The notes below the pieces were generated by a model. That model searched no databases and was not told the DNA's origin. It was given only the letters and a program-made list of their open reading frames with translations. DNA of 64,000 nucleotides from Trichostrongylus colubriformis (lineage: Eukaryota; Nematoda; Chromadorea; Rhabditida; Trichostrongylidae): NCBI GenBank assembly GCA_963978905.1, contig OZ022260.1, positions 39,120,259-39,184,258 of the forward strand, read 5' to 3'. Positions 35,020 to 46,652 of the stretch are shown piece after piece (the stretch's first letter is position 1; the number at the start of each line of letters is the position of its first letter). A program made the translations under genes and the position numbers.

Positions 35020-35307
35020 AAATATTCATTGTCTGATTTCAAACAGTCAAGATCCGAAACAAGGTGATGCGTGGAAGGATTATGCAGTTTGCAATAACAT
35101 GCAGCAGCGCCACATTCGTGCCCTCACAATGCTTACAAGTGCGCCGAAAGCCTCCTTCGTTAGATAGAGCCCGCCCTTCAAGATACAACACTTTGCCCCA
35201 AAACTACGTGGCTGCGCCTCTCGTCTTTCGCCCCTATGTGTTTACCGCCTGATCATCTTCCAAGCGCTTATTTTCCTCGTCGCAAAATGAACAACGCTTT
35301 TGAGACC

Positions 35308-35547
35308 AAGTTCATACTTTGCGAGCTGACGCCGACAGTGTCAAAATCATGTGCCCGCCGCCGACGACGGCGGCACTCTGGTGACGCGCTCTATTCATGA
35401 CACACTCGATCTGACCATAATAAGTGTGATAATCGTAGCAAGCGCCCATGAATTCGAATGGGTATCTTGGCACCTTGCCAAACTAAAGGTCGAACTTTAA
35501 GGCGCCGCCCCCGCCGGAACCGGTGCCGTGAAGTATGAACGTAGCCT
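35308..35547. mobile_element. Fold-back element with F4-like ends
   Basis: GTTCATACTTTGCGAGCTGA opens and GGTGCCGTGAAGTATGAACG closes. The interior (CGCCGCCGACGACGGCGG) is unlike other F4 copies. About 240 bp. Confidence 0.6.
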
Positions 35548-37032
35548 GAGAAGTGCTTTGTAGCCTCTTCTTCATCTGCTTCTTTTGCCTTTTCTACGCT
35601 GACGGGCCACTTATCGTTAGTGCTCTTAATTTCATTATAAGGAATTATTATCTCCCAAGCCAACGTGCTATGTCTCCTCAAATATGTGAGGCGACCCGAT
35701 AGAATAATCTCACTGTACTTTTCATCATTTCAATAAAAATCAGCAAATATGGCACAACTGTCACACGAACCCAAGTTTTGCGACCTATTATCGATAAAAT
35801 TCTTTAAAAGAGTGGGAAGTTCCGGATAAGGGGCCCCATCCATCTTCTTCCAACTTGATCATGTTTTTCTATTTAAAAACGTCACTTCCATGACGACAAG
35901 ACCCTTATTTGGCGGTAAATTCCGCAAAATTTACGTCAGAACAATCACGTCACTTTGTAAGGTCAATGACTCATTGTTCTCAAAAACCTTCTTGCCCAAT
36001 TTCCGTTGTAACCTACTCTGATTGCGTCAAGGAAATAATACCAGAAGTGAAGAACTGAGGAATTTTATGAAAATGAGCATTTTTCAAATGAAACTTTTTT
36101 CTGAATCCTTATACCTGAACTATGTCATTTACCATCGCTCAGAAGATATTATAAACCCTACATGACTGTAGGTTCCACTAACAAATCCGCTGTGTAGGCT
36201 CAGTTTGGAGCTGGTCAATGAGGAAACCCGATCCACCAAAGCAGGTCTAAGTGACACCAAAGTTTGCTTCATCTAAAAATAAAGAATCAAAAGTGATGGA
36301 TTCTATGAGCAGACAAGAAAGATACCAGACGTTTTTTTACTGCGCCCACGCATTGAAAGTTTTCACGGTGTCCAGACAATGAAAAACTTATGGAATGTTG
36401 GAAAGGGATGTGAAGTCAAATCGAAAAAGAAGCTTACTGGACTACACAGCAGCGGAACGTTTACAACAGCACTTGATTATATACGAGGAAATCACTATTC
36501 GATTTTTTTTGTAGTGAAAAATAAAATTATATGTCGATATGGCTGATTTTCATGGGTTTCCTGTTTTGCGAACCTCAACTTCACCATGAATCATAACGAC
36601 TGCGGAACTGACATATAATTTCGGAGCAGGACATGATTCCAGACGTTATAATAAGATATTTGACATATAACATAAAACATGGAAGACGCTAGTGAACACG
36701 GGACGGGGCAGTTTGCAGTGGTACATCTAAATGCACATTTTACATATATTATATCAAAGCAACGAACAAAGATGGCGGATGGTGAGAAGGAACGATTGCT
36801 AGGCAAGGGATGTGATATTTATGCAAACATAAAAAAGAAAGTGCTTCGGGGTGGATGGACGACAAAGTCACATTCGCCCCCTCCCTCTGCACATAGCGCC
36901 CCATGCAACAGCAAAAGAACAATTTCCATCCGAAAAAAGAAAACAAAAAACAGAAGACAACTTGAAGGCAGTCGGACTTCGCATGCTGCGTTTTTGCGGC
37001 GTCGCACTCTCGCACACAATACTTCGACCTCA

Positions 37033-37164
37033 GACCGCCGTCAGACTTTGCGATTTTGCGGTGTCGCGGCTCCGCATCCGAAGTTGCGGCATTGCACAAT
37101 CTCAAGGTCGTAGTATCGCGAGCGAAAGTGCGCCGCCGCAAAATCGCAAAGTGTGACGGCGGCC
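37033..37164. mobile_element. Fold-back MITE family F1, copy 2
   Basis: GACCGCCGTCAGACTTTGCG and CGCAAAGTGTGACGGCGGCC are near-perfect inverted ends. A further piece of the same text (36975-37030) precedes it, suggesting a partly duplicated element. Open frames 36679-37113 and 36749-37174 arise from it. Confidence 0.75.
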
Positions 37165-37525
37165 TTGAGAGCAATACCGCAACGCTTGCGCAGCTGTGAA
37201 GTGGAGAATGGATAATACTAGTGAAATCGCTGAATCGCTAGATCTGACGGCGGTCTATTTTTATTTATTTACTTGAATGCATGACACGGTGCTTAGAACC
37301 CGCATGTGTCAGTGACGTTGAACAGGCTTAAAGACACCAGGAGGGGTAATTTTGGCTTACGGTAGAACAGACGTAGTGTGGACGAGCTTGAGTGGCCGCC
37401 ATTGCACAAACTCGCCAATTTGACGCCTTTGCATGGGGCCAAAAGAAGATGGTTCTAATATAGATTTGTTTTTTCCTTTTAGTTTTCACTTTGTTCTTTC
37501 TTATATTGTTTCTAGATGTACTTAC

Positions 37526-37748
37526 GGGTCAAATAAAGTCGGGGGAGGGGGGGGGAAGAGGCAAAATTTTTACCCACGTCAAAGCCTCTTTCCCCTCCTA
37601 GGGTTAGGCTAAAGCTGATGAGACCTATGCTTTGTCAGATGCTTTTTAATGTGGGAGGAGGGGATATCAATTTTAGCCTAAGCCTAGTAAGGGAAAGGAG
37701 CATCGACGTCGACGCAAAGTTGCGTCTCCCCCCGACTTTATTTGACCC
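37526..37748. mobile_element. hAT-like MITE family F7, copy 1
   Basis: The ends GGGTCAAATAAAGTCGGGGG and CCCCCGACTTTATTTGACCC are perfect inverted repeats of 20 nt or more. Inner CCTAGGGTTAGGCTAAA mirrors TTTTAGCCTAAGCCTAG. No target duplication is visible at this copy. Confidence 0.85.
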
Positions 37749-39834
37749 TTCTGAGATTTTCAGGTATAGAAATGCACAATTGAGAAGATCTATAAGTAAA
37801 CAAGTAAAATATGTCACTAGAAAACAGTAAGGAGGAAATAGTTCAAAAATAAGGTTACATCAGGCCGAAGACAAGCTTCAAAATGAACGAAGCGTGGCTC
37901 GGCCACGGAAGCTTGCAGTTCGGACGGAAGCGCGCCTCGGGGCCAAATACCGTCTCACGGCGCGTTTTTCAACGCTGGTTTCGTTACACATTGTATCTAC
38001 CGAACCCATATGTTTGTTTTCAGACGCCATTGTTTTCGTAAACGTTATTCCGCCCTTGCCCCCCTCCCGGTGCCTTTAAGTTAGCAGCACAAAAGCATAT
38101 ACAAAAGGCTAGATAAGTGAAACTACTAAGTAAAACCAGATACCAATCAGAGCGAGGTTTTCCTCCTATATTTTTTGTGTCCCAATCCCCCAATGCCACA
38201 CCTCAGCCCACAATGTATAGACCCTTGATAGTTGGTTGTTGAGGCTGACAAAGCATGCTGAACGTAAAGAAAAGTAACGGCACGAAGTGATTATTTGCGG
38301 GTTGAAGGAAATAAATCGCGCAAGATGAAATAAATCAGGGGCAGCCTAGTTAAAAGCCAAGAATATAACCAAGCTCGAGGCCGCAGCATGGAGGGCGGAT
38401 GCAGGTTGGCATCCCATTGACCTAAACAAGGACCCTACCCGCTGGCTCGGTGGTGCTTACAGGGCAATTAACTGAGCGCAATGATTGAGTACCGGCTAGA
38501 AAAACCGGCTGAAAAAAGTAGCATTGAACAGCCTTGCATACAATAGTAAACCAAGGAGAGCAACCAACTATGTGGGTTGAGACTAGAGTCCGAATCAGCA
38601 GAAGGGAGATACTTCTCTCAATTTGACACTGGCAACTCAGCACCGACATGCGCCATCGACAGTAAGCGTCAATGTATAACATAAAGCTGAAGGCAGAAGG
38701 GAGAGAAACTGAGAATTAGTGAATAGCAACATAGTGAGCAATAAAACCACAGAAATTACTTAGAAAGGGAAGACGAAAAGAAAGGAAAGAGGAAACGCAA
38801 GAGTCGACGAAATTCGTTTTCGTACCCCAGGCAATCATGTTCTATTAAGAATTTATTTATTTATTGATGGACATGCCATACTGTACTGATATGTTGAGAA
38901 CAGGTAAGACATCACCTAAAATAGAATGCCTAAAGAAACGAAGTGGTAATAACAACAAACTGGTTTCCGAACTATAAATTATATGAATTTTTCGGTTGTT
39001 CCTTTGAAGACACCATACTTCATGAGATATCATTAGATCGCAAGAAACAATTAAAACTGGTGCGGACCCTATCAGAGAAAAACCTTGACCTGGCCAGTGA
39101 ACGAGCATTGTGGTCGAAGTTTGCGCTGATGCTCCCTTTGCTTTGAGCTTTACGACTATGAAAAACTTGGAAATGTCCAAATAGACCATACCAGATAGAT
39201 CTTACACGCCGCAAGAAGGTCGAACTTCTTTCCCCTATCAGCTAAGGATTTCAAACCATATATCTTATTTCTTTGAATTCCATTAGGTATGCCATTGTAG
39301 TTAGCATGGAGACAGCGAAGCATTAGCTTACGGGTAAATGCAATAATGTTTGGAAGCGTGATGGGTTACGCAGTAACCCCACACCTACTGGTGTACGTTC
39401 AAAAAAGGATTTTCGTTCGCAAGCAAATCTGGCGCCAACCAACCAAGCGCGGGTTATTCCACTAGCCTTCGATTGTCAATCGGTGTGACCAAAACAGACG
39501 CTCCTTATCACTATCTCTTCCACAGGAAGTTGATTCCTTTGAAATGCCATTCCCTTCAAAAGCCAGTTCCCATATTCCAGGAGCATGGCGAACATTCCAG
39601 AAAATTGCGATCAGTCATTAATAGCCGTGAGAAGGGTGCAATGACTGTGTTCAACTGCGAGGAGAGGTGGGAGGGGCATACCATGAATTCCTTCTAGAAA
39701 GTGTAACACCGTCGTTGGCAATGGCACAAGTCTAAGAGTTCAGCAAAAAACAAATGAACTCTCACGGACAGCTGCTTGTTGGCCATGATGCCTTGCGAGC
39801 CAATGAACCGGTTGGTATGAACCTTTTCCCCTAG

Positions 39835-40051
39835 GCTATTTTACGAAGAAGCTCTATTAAATGCTTATGAGCTGACACTACCCATTGGACTGGCCGTTAA
39901 TATAAAAACAGATGCTGGAGAAATTGAAGAAACGGTTCCAATCAACAGAAATATGCAAATTGCCTGGAAAGACCCGGTTTTCAACAGAGGTATTCAATCT
40001 ATAACCAAGTACGGCGAGACATCACTTACTCCAGAAATCCACTTCTACTAG
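39835..40051 (+). CDS. Coding-like terminal exon of an unidentified gene
   Basis: After the acceptor TTTTCCCCTAG the frame (one base, then CTA TTT TAC) is open for 71 codons to TAG at 40049. The predicted peptide is well mixed and protein-like: it starts LFYEEALLNAYELTLPIGL, includes INRNMQIAWKDP and ends LTPEIHFY. Alternating hydrophobic and charged residues suggest a beta-rich domain. I do not recognise the family. An internal donor AGAG|GTATTC at about 39989 is possible. No upstream exon with the required phase was found, so it may be a surviving exon of a gene broken by repeats. Confidence 0.4.
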
Positions 40052-40868
40052 TTTTTAGAGCTGAAGGAACATTCCTCCTCCCTTGACTGATGACTTAACA
40101 GTGATAATACGAATGGGAGACAATTACCGATCGATCTGGAGCGCGCCATGCGTCCCACTTCCAACCGGAATGTAGGAAATATTGCATTGCGCTCAAACTC
40201 CCCTGGAGAGAAGAGAAAAGTGATAGGCTGAGGAAGATTTTTGAAAAATACGATCCCATCCTTCTTCTTATGAATGATGTTAGTAAACTGAAGCTGTTAC
40301 TGTGTTGAAGCTGTGTTACTAAATAAAGGAAAAAGATCTTCGATCGATGATCACGGTATTGTTACCTAACACAAGTTGGTTTCGTTTGACGATCGGTGAC
40401 AATTTGAACCTTTATTTGGTATTTTTTGCAAAGGTCATCTAATCACACCACAAATCACTAGAAATAAATGGCCACTGAGGATTCCTCGGAGAACTTTCTC
40501 CTCGTACTATTTTCTAAAGTTAAATAGACCAGGAAGTGGCAATTTTGGCCTACGGTAAAACCTACCGTAACCCTTCCTGTTGGGTATGCTGCTCACAATG
40601 CACACACAACACCTTGCTAAGAGTCGAGTGTGCACGAAACCTGTTACAGACCGTTTCGCTCAATTTACCATTCATTGTTTTACTTGATTGCTGTTGTTGA
40701 ATGTTGTTTCATTTGGTTCACATCATTATGACTGAATGAAATACACCCTACAAGACAACGAATGACATCTTATACAGCGAGCAACTCGGAAAAGTGATGT
40801 TGCGGTTTGAATGATGCGCGGAAAATGCGAATACAGACCACAACGTCGCGCTTTTTAGTCCGGGTTTT

Positions 40869-41108
40869 TTACCGATTATCGCTTTTAACCTCGAACTTTC
40901 GTTTCAGAACGATCATTTCTTCCCATCTTGCTCTTTCTTCCAACACCTCCCAGTTACTTTGATCAATTCCGTATCCAGGACGCAACCCTATTAAATGACG
41001 TACTTCACGAGAAGAGTGTGAAAGTGGAGTGAATTTTGCCAGCTGTTTTCTTAGTAATGTGACCGTAGGGCACTCCCATGTGTCGAAAATAGCCGCTTCA
41101 GTAACCCA
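40869..41108 (-). CDS. Coding-like exon on minus strand, unidentified
   Basis: Read on the minus strand, an open frame of about 80 codons ends in TAA at 40869. It contains FDTWECPTVTLLRKQLAKF and NWEVLEERARWEEM, with no low complexity. An acceptor-like TTACTGAAG lies near its start, and a GGGGGG run plus repeat R2 cut off anything further upstream. A donor at NWE|GTGTTG is possible. It could be a decayed retroelement or the last exon of a gene interrupted by R2. No family recognised. Confidence 0.35.
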   Translation of the reverse strand, partial: WVTEAAIFDTWECPTVTLLRKQLAKFTPLSHSSREVRHLIGLRPGYGIDQSNWEVLEERARWEEMIVLKRKFEVKSDNR

Positions 41109-41119
41109 GCCCCCCCCCC

Positions 41120-41402
41120 CTCTGGCGACCAAATACGACCCCCTTTTTTCCCCCTCTACAATGGCAGTAACTGTTGCCGGATTGCATGGTGCAATGTGTT
41201 TTATTGCTATTTATCCTTTCCTCTGGCAAAACGATTTTCATTTTACACCTTGTCACACGGATTTACCCTTTGCTTCTCATCTTCCTATCGAAAGTTTAGA
41301 TTTTATGGCTTATCGCTAACCTGTGAAGGTACGACCACCCCCCTCCCCTATCCGATCAAATACGGTCCCCCTGTCGACGAACCCTCGACTCTCGGTGTAC
41401 CG
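41120..41402. repeat. Dispersed repeat R2, copy 2
   Basis: Contains GTTGCCGGATTGCATGG, TGCAATGTGTTTTATTGCTA, TTATCGCTAACC..GAAGGTACGACC and CCCTCGACTCTCGGTG, in the same order as 5600-5925. Confidence 0.65.
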
Positions 41403-42440
41403 TGTGTGACAAGAACTAGAACCAGGTGGCCCTTGATGATTCCTCCAATGGAGTGTGAAATCGCAACGTTAATCATGGCTATTTGTTAAACAATGAATCA
41501 AATGTGTCAAAGAATGGCTGATGCAGCGATGACGTAGTATAGACAGTTGCCTGAATAACTGTCACGCAGCTGTCACTGGGAGGAGTCACCGTGAGGCAAC
41601 ACGCACTTATAAAGGTGTCCAGATGGGAGCGCGGGAGCCAGTGCTTACTGGTGCACGTGAAGGGCATCGGTGGACAGCCATCTCTTCACTTACTCACTGA
41701 CGGACGCACGCTGATGAGTCATCGGCGACTTTTCGCGGTTGTTTTTTACGGGTGCACCTGCACCAGCCACTGTTGTCACTGCAGATTTTACACACACTCC
41801 ACCATACAACCACCCCATCCCGTACGCTAGTAGAGTGATCAATCGATTTCTTAAGATCTCGTTCTGTCACACACCAAACACAGAAAGAGACCGGCCTGTT
41901 TGACACACATGCACAGAAAACGGCGACCGGTCTCAGTCAGTACCTCTGGTCCTCTTCCATCGAACACTCATTACCGCCATCAGCCACCCTCCCTCTCTGC
42001 CAGCCGTCCCGCCCCTCGGCAGGCCTCTCCATCCTTCTCATCAAATCAAATCAACATCGCGCTGGCCGATGCCGTAACGTTTATCGTCATGGACGTTTCT
42101 TTACGTTCTCCCATTGAATCGCCTTCATTATTCAAAGACAAGTTTCACCACCCACTCGTTTTCATGAATTCCTCGCTATGGATTGTATTGAAATTGTTGA
42201 AATTTTGAACCATAAATGAAAATCTCTTCTGTACTCTTTTCCGCCCAGAAAAATTTACGTTTTGTCTAGATCACCATATCAGAAAGCCTCTTACTACTTG
42301 CTGCATACATATCATATGTCTGTCTAGGTTTCAATTATCTAAACGACTGCTTATCTTGGACGAATGTATGGCTTACACCAAAATAGTTAATTAAAACATA
42401 GCTTTCATGGACGATTATTGTGATAATTGTTTACCTAATT
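41403..42440. other. No supported gene
   Basis: Open frames at 41479-41667 (minus) and 41900-42208 (plus) are serine/proline-rich without splice sites or family features. No repeat could be paired within the window. Confidence 0.4.
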
Positions 42441-42448
42441 CATACATG

Positions 42449-42661
42449 AAGTCAATTAAAGTAGGGAGAACGCAACTTCACCGACGTCGAAGCTCCTTCT
42501 CTCCCTAGGCTTAGCGTGTACCTCCCCTCCTCCTACTGGAAAAAGCATCTCCTAAAACATCGATCTCATCTGCCTCAGCCTGAGCTTAGGGAAGGGAAGG
42601 AGCTTCGACGTCGGTGAAAATTTCGCGTTTTACACCCCTACCCACCCAATTCAACTGACCC
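42449..42661. mobile_element. hAT-like MITE family F7, copy 2, with 8-bp target duplication
   Basis: The octamer CATACATG lies immediately outside both ends (42441-42448 and 42662-42669). Terminal repeats AAGTCAATTAAAGTAGGG and the mirrored TTCAACTGACCC match copy 1. GACGTCGAAGCTCCTTC mirrors GGAGCTTCGACGTCGG inside. An 8-bp duplication with short TIRs fits the hAT superfamily. Non-coding. Confidence 0.85.
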
Positions 42662-42721
42662 CATACATGTCATTCCAATTTTTTCACCCATGTCAAACTC
42701 CTTTTTCAGATTTCCCTTGCT

Positions 42722-45587
42722 ATGCCACGTTCTCACTCGCAGAATGTTTTTATTAATCTTGATGTCGCTTATTATCGCTTGAAGTCGCCTGCAGTTCATG
42801 ATGTTTTCAAAATAATCTTCGATAACAGCAATGAGCAAGACGAAGCCTTTCGTAAACTGGCATGCGCATTCTCTTTTCCCTGCCCCATTATTATTTATTA
42901 TTATGTTATATCACTTTGTTTTATGACGCATTTACCGATACGAAGTCAAAAATTTACCACATGTAGGAAATTGCTTTCTTTCGTCGCTGGTTTTTTTTAT
43001 TCATACAATATTTCAATGTTAAGAGAAAGGTAGAATAATAGGCAGGAGATAAGACAACATTTGGGCAACTATTAGGTCGGCAACTAAGTCATTGCGGATT
43101 TCACTCATAGATGGCTTTGGTTGAATATTTAGCTTTACTGGCGTAGGCCAAATGTTAAACGCATATTGTTATCTAATAGTCCTGTTATCAATCAGTAAAG
43201 AAAGCTCCTTAACAGGTTGCATTATTTTCGTTTGGCGTGTGCTGAAAAATGGAGAATCAAAACATTCATTTTCGTCATATTTTGCTTTATTATTTCCCTA
43301 AAGGGAAAAACGCATCGCAAGCTCACAAAAAGTTATGTGCTGTTTATGGTGCTGAAGCCTTAAAAGATCGGCAGTGCCAAAATTGGTTTGCCTGATTTCG
43401 TTCTGGTGATTTTTCTCTCAAAGATGAGAAACGCTCTGGTCGTCCAGTTGGAGTTGACAACGAACCAATCAAGGCAGTACTTGATTCGGATCGTCACAGT
43501 ATAACACGCGAGATTGCAGAGAAGCTACAGGTATCGCATACATGTATTGAAAAGCATTTAAAACAACTTAAGTACGTGTCAAAACTGGATATATGGGTGA
43601 AACGCATTTGATGCAAAGCATTGGCATCTGCGATTTGCTAAAGAAACGTGATGAAAATGATCCACCTCTAAAACGAATGATCACTGGCGATGAAAAATGG
43701 GTCGTTAACAATAATGTCCAACGAAAAAGATCGTGCAGCCGCCCTGCTGAACCAGCTCAAACAAGAGCAAAAGCTGGGATTCATCAAAAAAGGTTTTGTT
43801 GTCAGTTTGGTAGGATTACAAAGGAATTGTCTACTTTGAACTCCTACCATCCAACCGAACGATCAATTCTGATGTCTACAATGCACGATTAACAAAATTA
43901 AGCAATGCAATCCAAGAAAAGCGACTCGAATTATTTAACCGAAAAAGTGTTGTATTCCATCATGACAATGCAAGGTCACACACATCTTTGGCCACTCGGC
44001 AAAAATTATTGGAGCTTGGTTGGGATGTTTTGCCACATCCACCATATAGTCCTGACCTTGCACCATCGGATTACTTTTTGTTTCGATCATTGCAAAACTC
44101 TTTGAGTGGTAAAAATTACAGTAGTGATGATGAGGTCAAATCGCACCTGACTCAGTTTTTTACTGATAAAAACCAGAAGTTTCATGAAGGCGGAATCATG
44201 ATGCTACCTGAAAGATGGCAAAAGGTCATTGATAAAAACGGGCAATACATTACAGTATAAGGTGATTTATTTCTATGGAAAAAGTCTTTGATTTTCTAAC
44301 AAAAATCCGCAATTACATAGTTGCCAACCTAATACTTACTCTATGCACGTATCACGCCCGCTTCGGTAATCCCTCCTCTTCGGGCAAATTATCAGTTGAT
44401 ACCAATTTGGAAGTCTATTGCTAGTAAACGGATTCGTATATTGTTAAAGATAACTAATAATCGCACGCAGTTTACTCAAAACTAGATAAAGTAAGCCTTA
44501 AACAGAAGGCGAAGCTCGTGGAGGATGGAAAATTCGTGCACAACCAGCTTTACGGACATCTTGTACTCGTTTCAAACTCACGTGTTTTTCGGTTCCTCTC
44601 TGTGCCTTCGTGAAGTGAGTAGAACAATCCTTGCAGGCTTGAGCTGACTCATCCGTCTGCGCTTTCATTGGCTGGGTAGACACGCAGACAAAGGGGTTAC
44701 AGTCGTCTAAATTTTTCTAAATATAGTAGTTATTAACCGTGTCCCACGAACGGTCTCACAATCATGTGTAACAAGCACACGTTTCTTTTCTCGCGAACAA
44801 CGGTCCCAACAAGAGACAAATCGACTTATCATGCAATTTTATCACTTGTCCATCTCGCAGTGCACGCGTGTTTTTTTCCGTACATAATCCCATATAAAGT
44901 GGTATTATGTATTTATATGTATGTGACCAATAAAAAGAGACCCCATTTCAAAACAAGGAACCGGTTCCATCATGCAATTTATAATTACGACCCGAAAAAC
45001 AGCACTTTCACTACCATAACGGCGCCTGAGCACCTCATCATGTTGTCTTAAGTGTTCGACTTTGTTCGAACTCTCTCTCTCTTTTGCTTTCATTCCACTC
45101 ATCGATTGGTTTGGTTAGTTCAGCCCTGGCGAATTTCACTACAACCTGCCCGTTGCCACCTGCTCTGACCTCAGACTCGTCAGCCCCAGTTCATTTTCAT
45201 TCTCTGCTCCTACTCTGATTGTACGTTAGGCACTGTACAGAGTTCGGGATTCCGCGATTGAGGCATATGTTTGGCATTGTTTGCCTGATTGGAAACTCTG
45301 CTGTTAACCCTTGGGAGTCCTCAATGATCAAGGACAATTAATATTACTTCCTGATCAATAGTTCTTACATTTCTCATTGATAATTCATAGTAATTCAACC
45401 CTTCATCGAAGTTCATGATAATTCTTCATTTTTGATTCTTACAGTTTTTTTTTTGCTATTTTTAGCTACTGAATTTGAAATATTTTTGGAGTTGGCCCAA
45501 ATGTTCGTTTCAATACTGTCAGACAAACAGTCAAAAAATGACAAAAGCCAAAAGCCGAGCCTGGGCAGCCAAAAAGAGCCTATGTAG
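42722..45587 (+). CDS. Candidate two-exon gene, 83-residue protein
   Basis: Exon 1 is 42722-42851: the ATG lies 12 nt behind the acceptor TTTTTCAG and the frame runs 43 codons to the donor TTTC|GTAAAC. Exon 2 is 45466-45587 (acceptor TTTTTAG, ending TAG). The phases join (C + CT). The peptide is protein-like, with NVFINLDVAYYRLKSPAVHD in exon 1 and FEIFLELAQMFVSILSDKQ followed by a lysine/serine-rich tail in exon 2. The 2.6 kb intron would contain the mariner element at 43072-44332. No family recognised. Either exon could belong to another transcript, and no expression evidence is available. Confidence 0.33.
43072..44332 (+). mobile_element. Full-length mariner transposon, inactivated
   Basis: Flanked by TA on both sides (43070-43071, 44333-44334). 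Imperfect TIRs of about 28 bp: TTAGGTCGGCAACTAAGTC on the left and the mirror of TAGTTGCCAACCTAA on the right. 1261 bp is the normal length for mariner. The interior encodes a broken mariner transposase (43249-44260). Confidence 0.92.
43249..44260 (+). pseudogene. Mariner transposase, broken by a stop and frameshifts
   Basis: The ATG at 43249 begins an N-terminal helix-turn-helix region. An in-frame TGA at 43393 interrupts it (before FRSGDFSL), and shifts follow near 43590 and between 43800 and 43990. The three catalytic aspartate blocks of the DD34D family are still legible, but in different frames: ITGDEKWV (about 43681), HHDNAR (about 43965) and SPDLAPSDYF (about 44050). The C-terminus PERWQKVIDKNGQYI runs to TAA at 44258. 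Mariner transposase cuts and pastes at TA sites; this copy cannot encode it. Confidence 0.9.
44335..45465. other. No supported gene
   Basis: Between the mariner element and the 45466 exon nothing coding could be supported. Frames at 44498-44683 and 44764-45051 lack splice or family signals. Confidence 0.4.
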
Positions 45588-46652
45588 TTGCGTTTATAGC
45601 CTCTGAAGATGCGTATCCTCACCTCCGGATGTGCTTAACCCCCAAAAGGACGTGCCTACACCACATAGCTGGTTCGTTGGCATGCACAACGTTGCGCTGC
45701 ATATCGGCTTTGCAATTCGATTGGTAGAAATCCACTTGTCAAAATCAACATCACAGCTCCCGTTCTCATGGAATTGTGGCTTCTCTGTATTTTCCTGTCG
45801 GGCCACTCAACCACCCTTGTTTTTCTTTGCAGTAACAACCACTCACGTAAAATTTAAAGTAAAAGGGACGGGTTTTCGCGCATACGGGTGACCGGATTTT
45901 TGGCCACTGTTGAGTTTTACTATCGCATGAGGCGAGTTGACACAAGACGCTTGTGGTAGTAAGCAAAGAAGAAGGGGATAAGCTGATTCGATAACGTAGT
46001 GAGAACAGATGGCGCTTCCTTTGCCAAATCTATTAGAAACCGAGTAAAAAGGGCTGAGCCCTGCAGAAATTATAACAAGCGGATCAAGTTCTGGTATTGG
46101 GTAATCCTTATGTGTCTGATGGTATGAACTGTTTTCTGCCTCTAATTCACTATTTTTTTTCTCGAAAAAAAAACGTATTCTTTTTCGTTCTAGTTTTCGA
46201 GTACGTATTCAAAAATTGGTTTTGCACAATTCCCGACAAATTTTTGTACACTAAGCGACCTTTTAGGATTGTCGAACTAACCAAGGTCTCCTTGATGATG
46301 GGAATCATTCATTTCCTTGCAAACCACAGGATGTGATGACGAACGTTAACTGTGGTAGAAACTCGTTTCAGCCCAAAGTGCACCCAGGGAATTACTGGTT
46401 ACGACCTATGCAACGAACACAAGAGGACGAGTTTTCCTTCCCACGCAGCAAATTGATATGCTTGATTGTTTCACCTTAGCAAACTTGATTTTCAACTTTT
46501 TATACTAGCAGTTACATTTTCTAAAAAATTGCATGACTTCTCTCTCACTAGAACCAAAGGTATGCTGGCTGTTTTTGGCTCTCTCCTACGCCTTATTTCT
46601 ACTAATTTTTGTAATGGTCCTGCACTTTCTGTTCTGTTCAACCCATAACGGA
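45588..46652. other. No supported gene
   Basis: AT-rich spacer with only short frames on both strands and no repeat partner recognised in this window. Confidence 0.4.

Larger units (their letters stand above)
35020..39834. other. 4.8 kb stretch without a supported gene
   Basis: Contains fold-backs at 35308-35547, 37033-37164 and 37526-37748 and a short shared patch (GACACCAGGAGGGG..TTACGGTAGAAC) at 37329-37380, seen again near 40509-40570. A possible exon at 39526-39627 (acceptor TTCCACAG, 33 codons to TAA, proline-containing) could precede the exon at 39835, but the phase does not join. Other open frames lack support. Confidence 0.5.

Noticed and set aside
36679..37174. Overlapping 144- and 141-codon frames on both strands
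   Set aside because: Both run through a fold-back F1 element and its duplicated piece.
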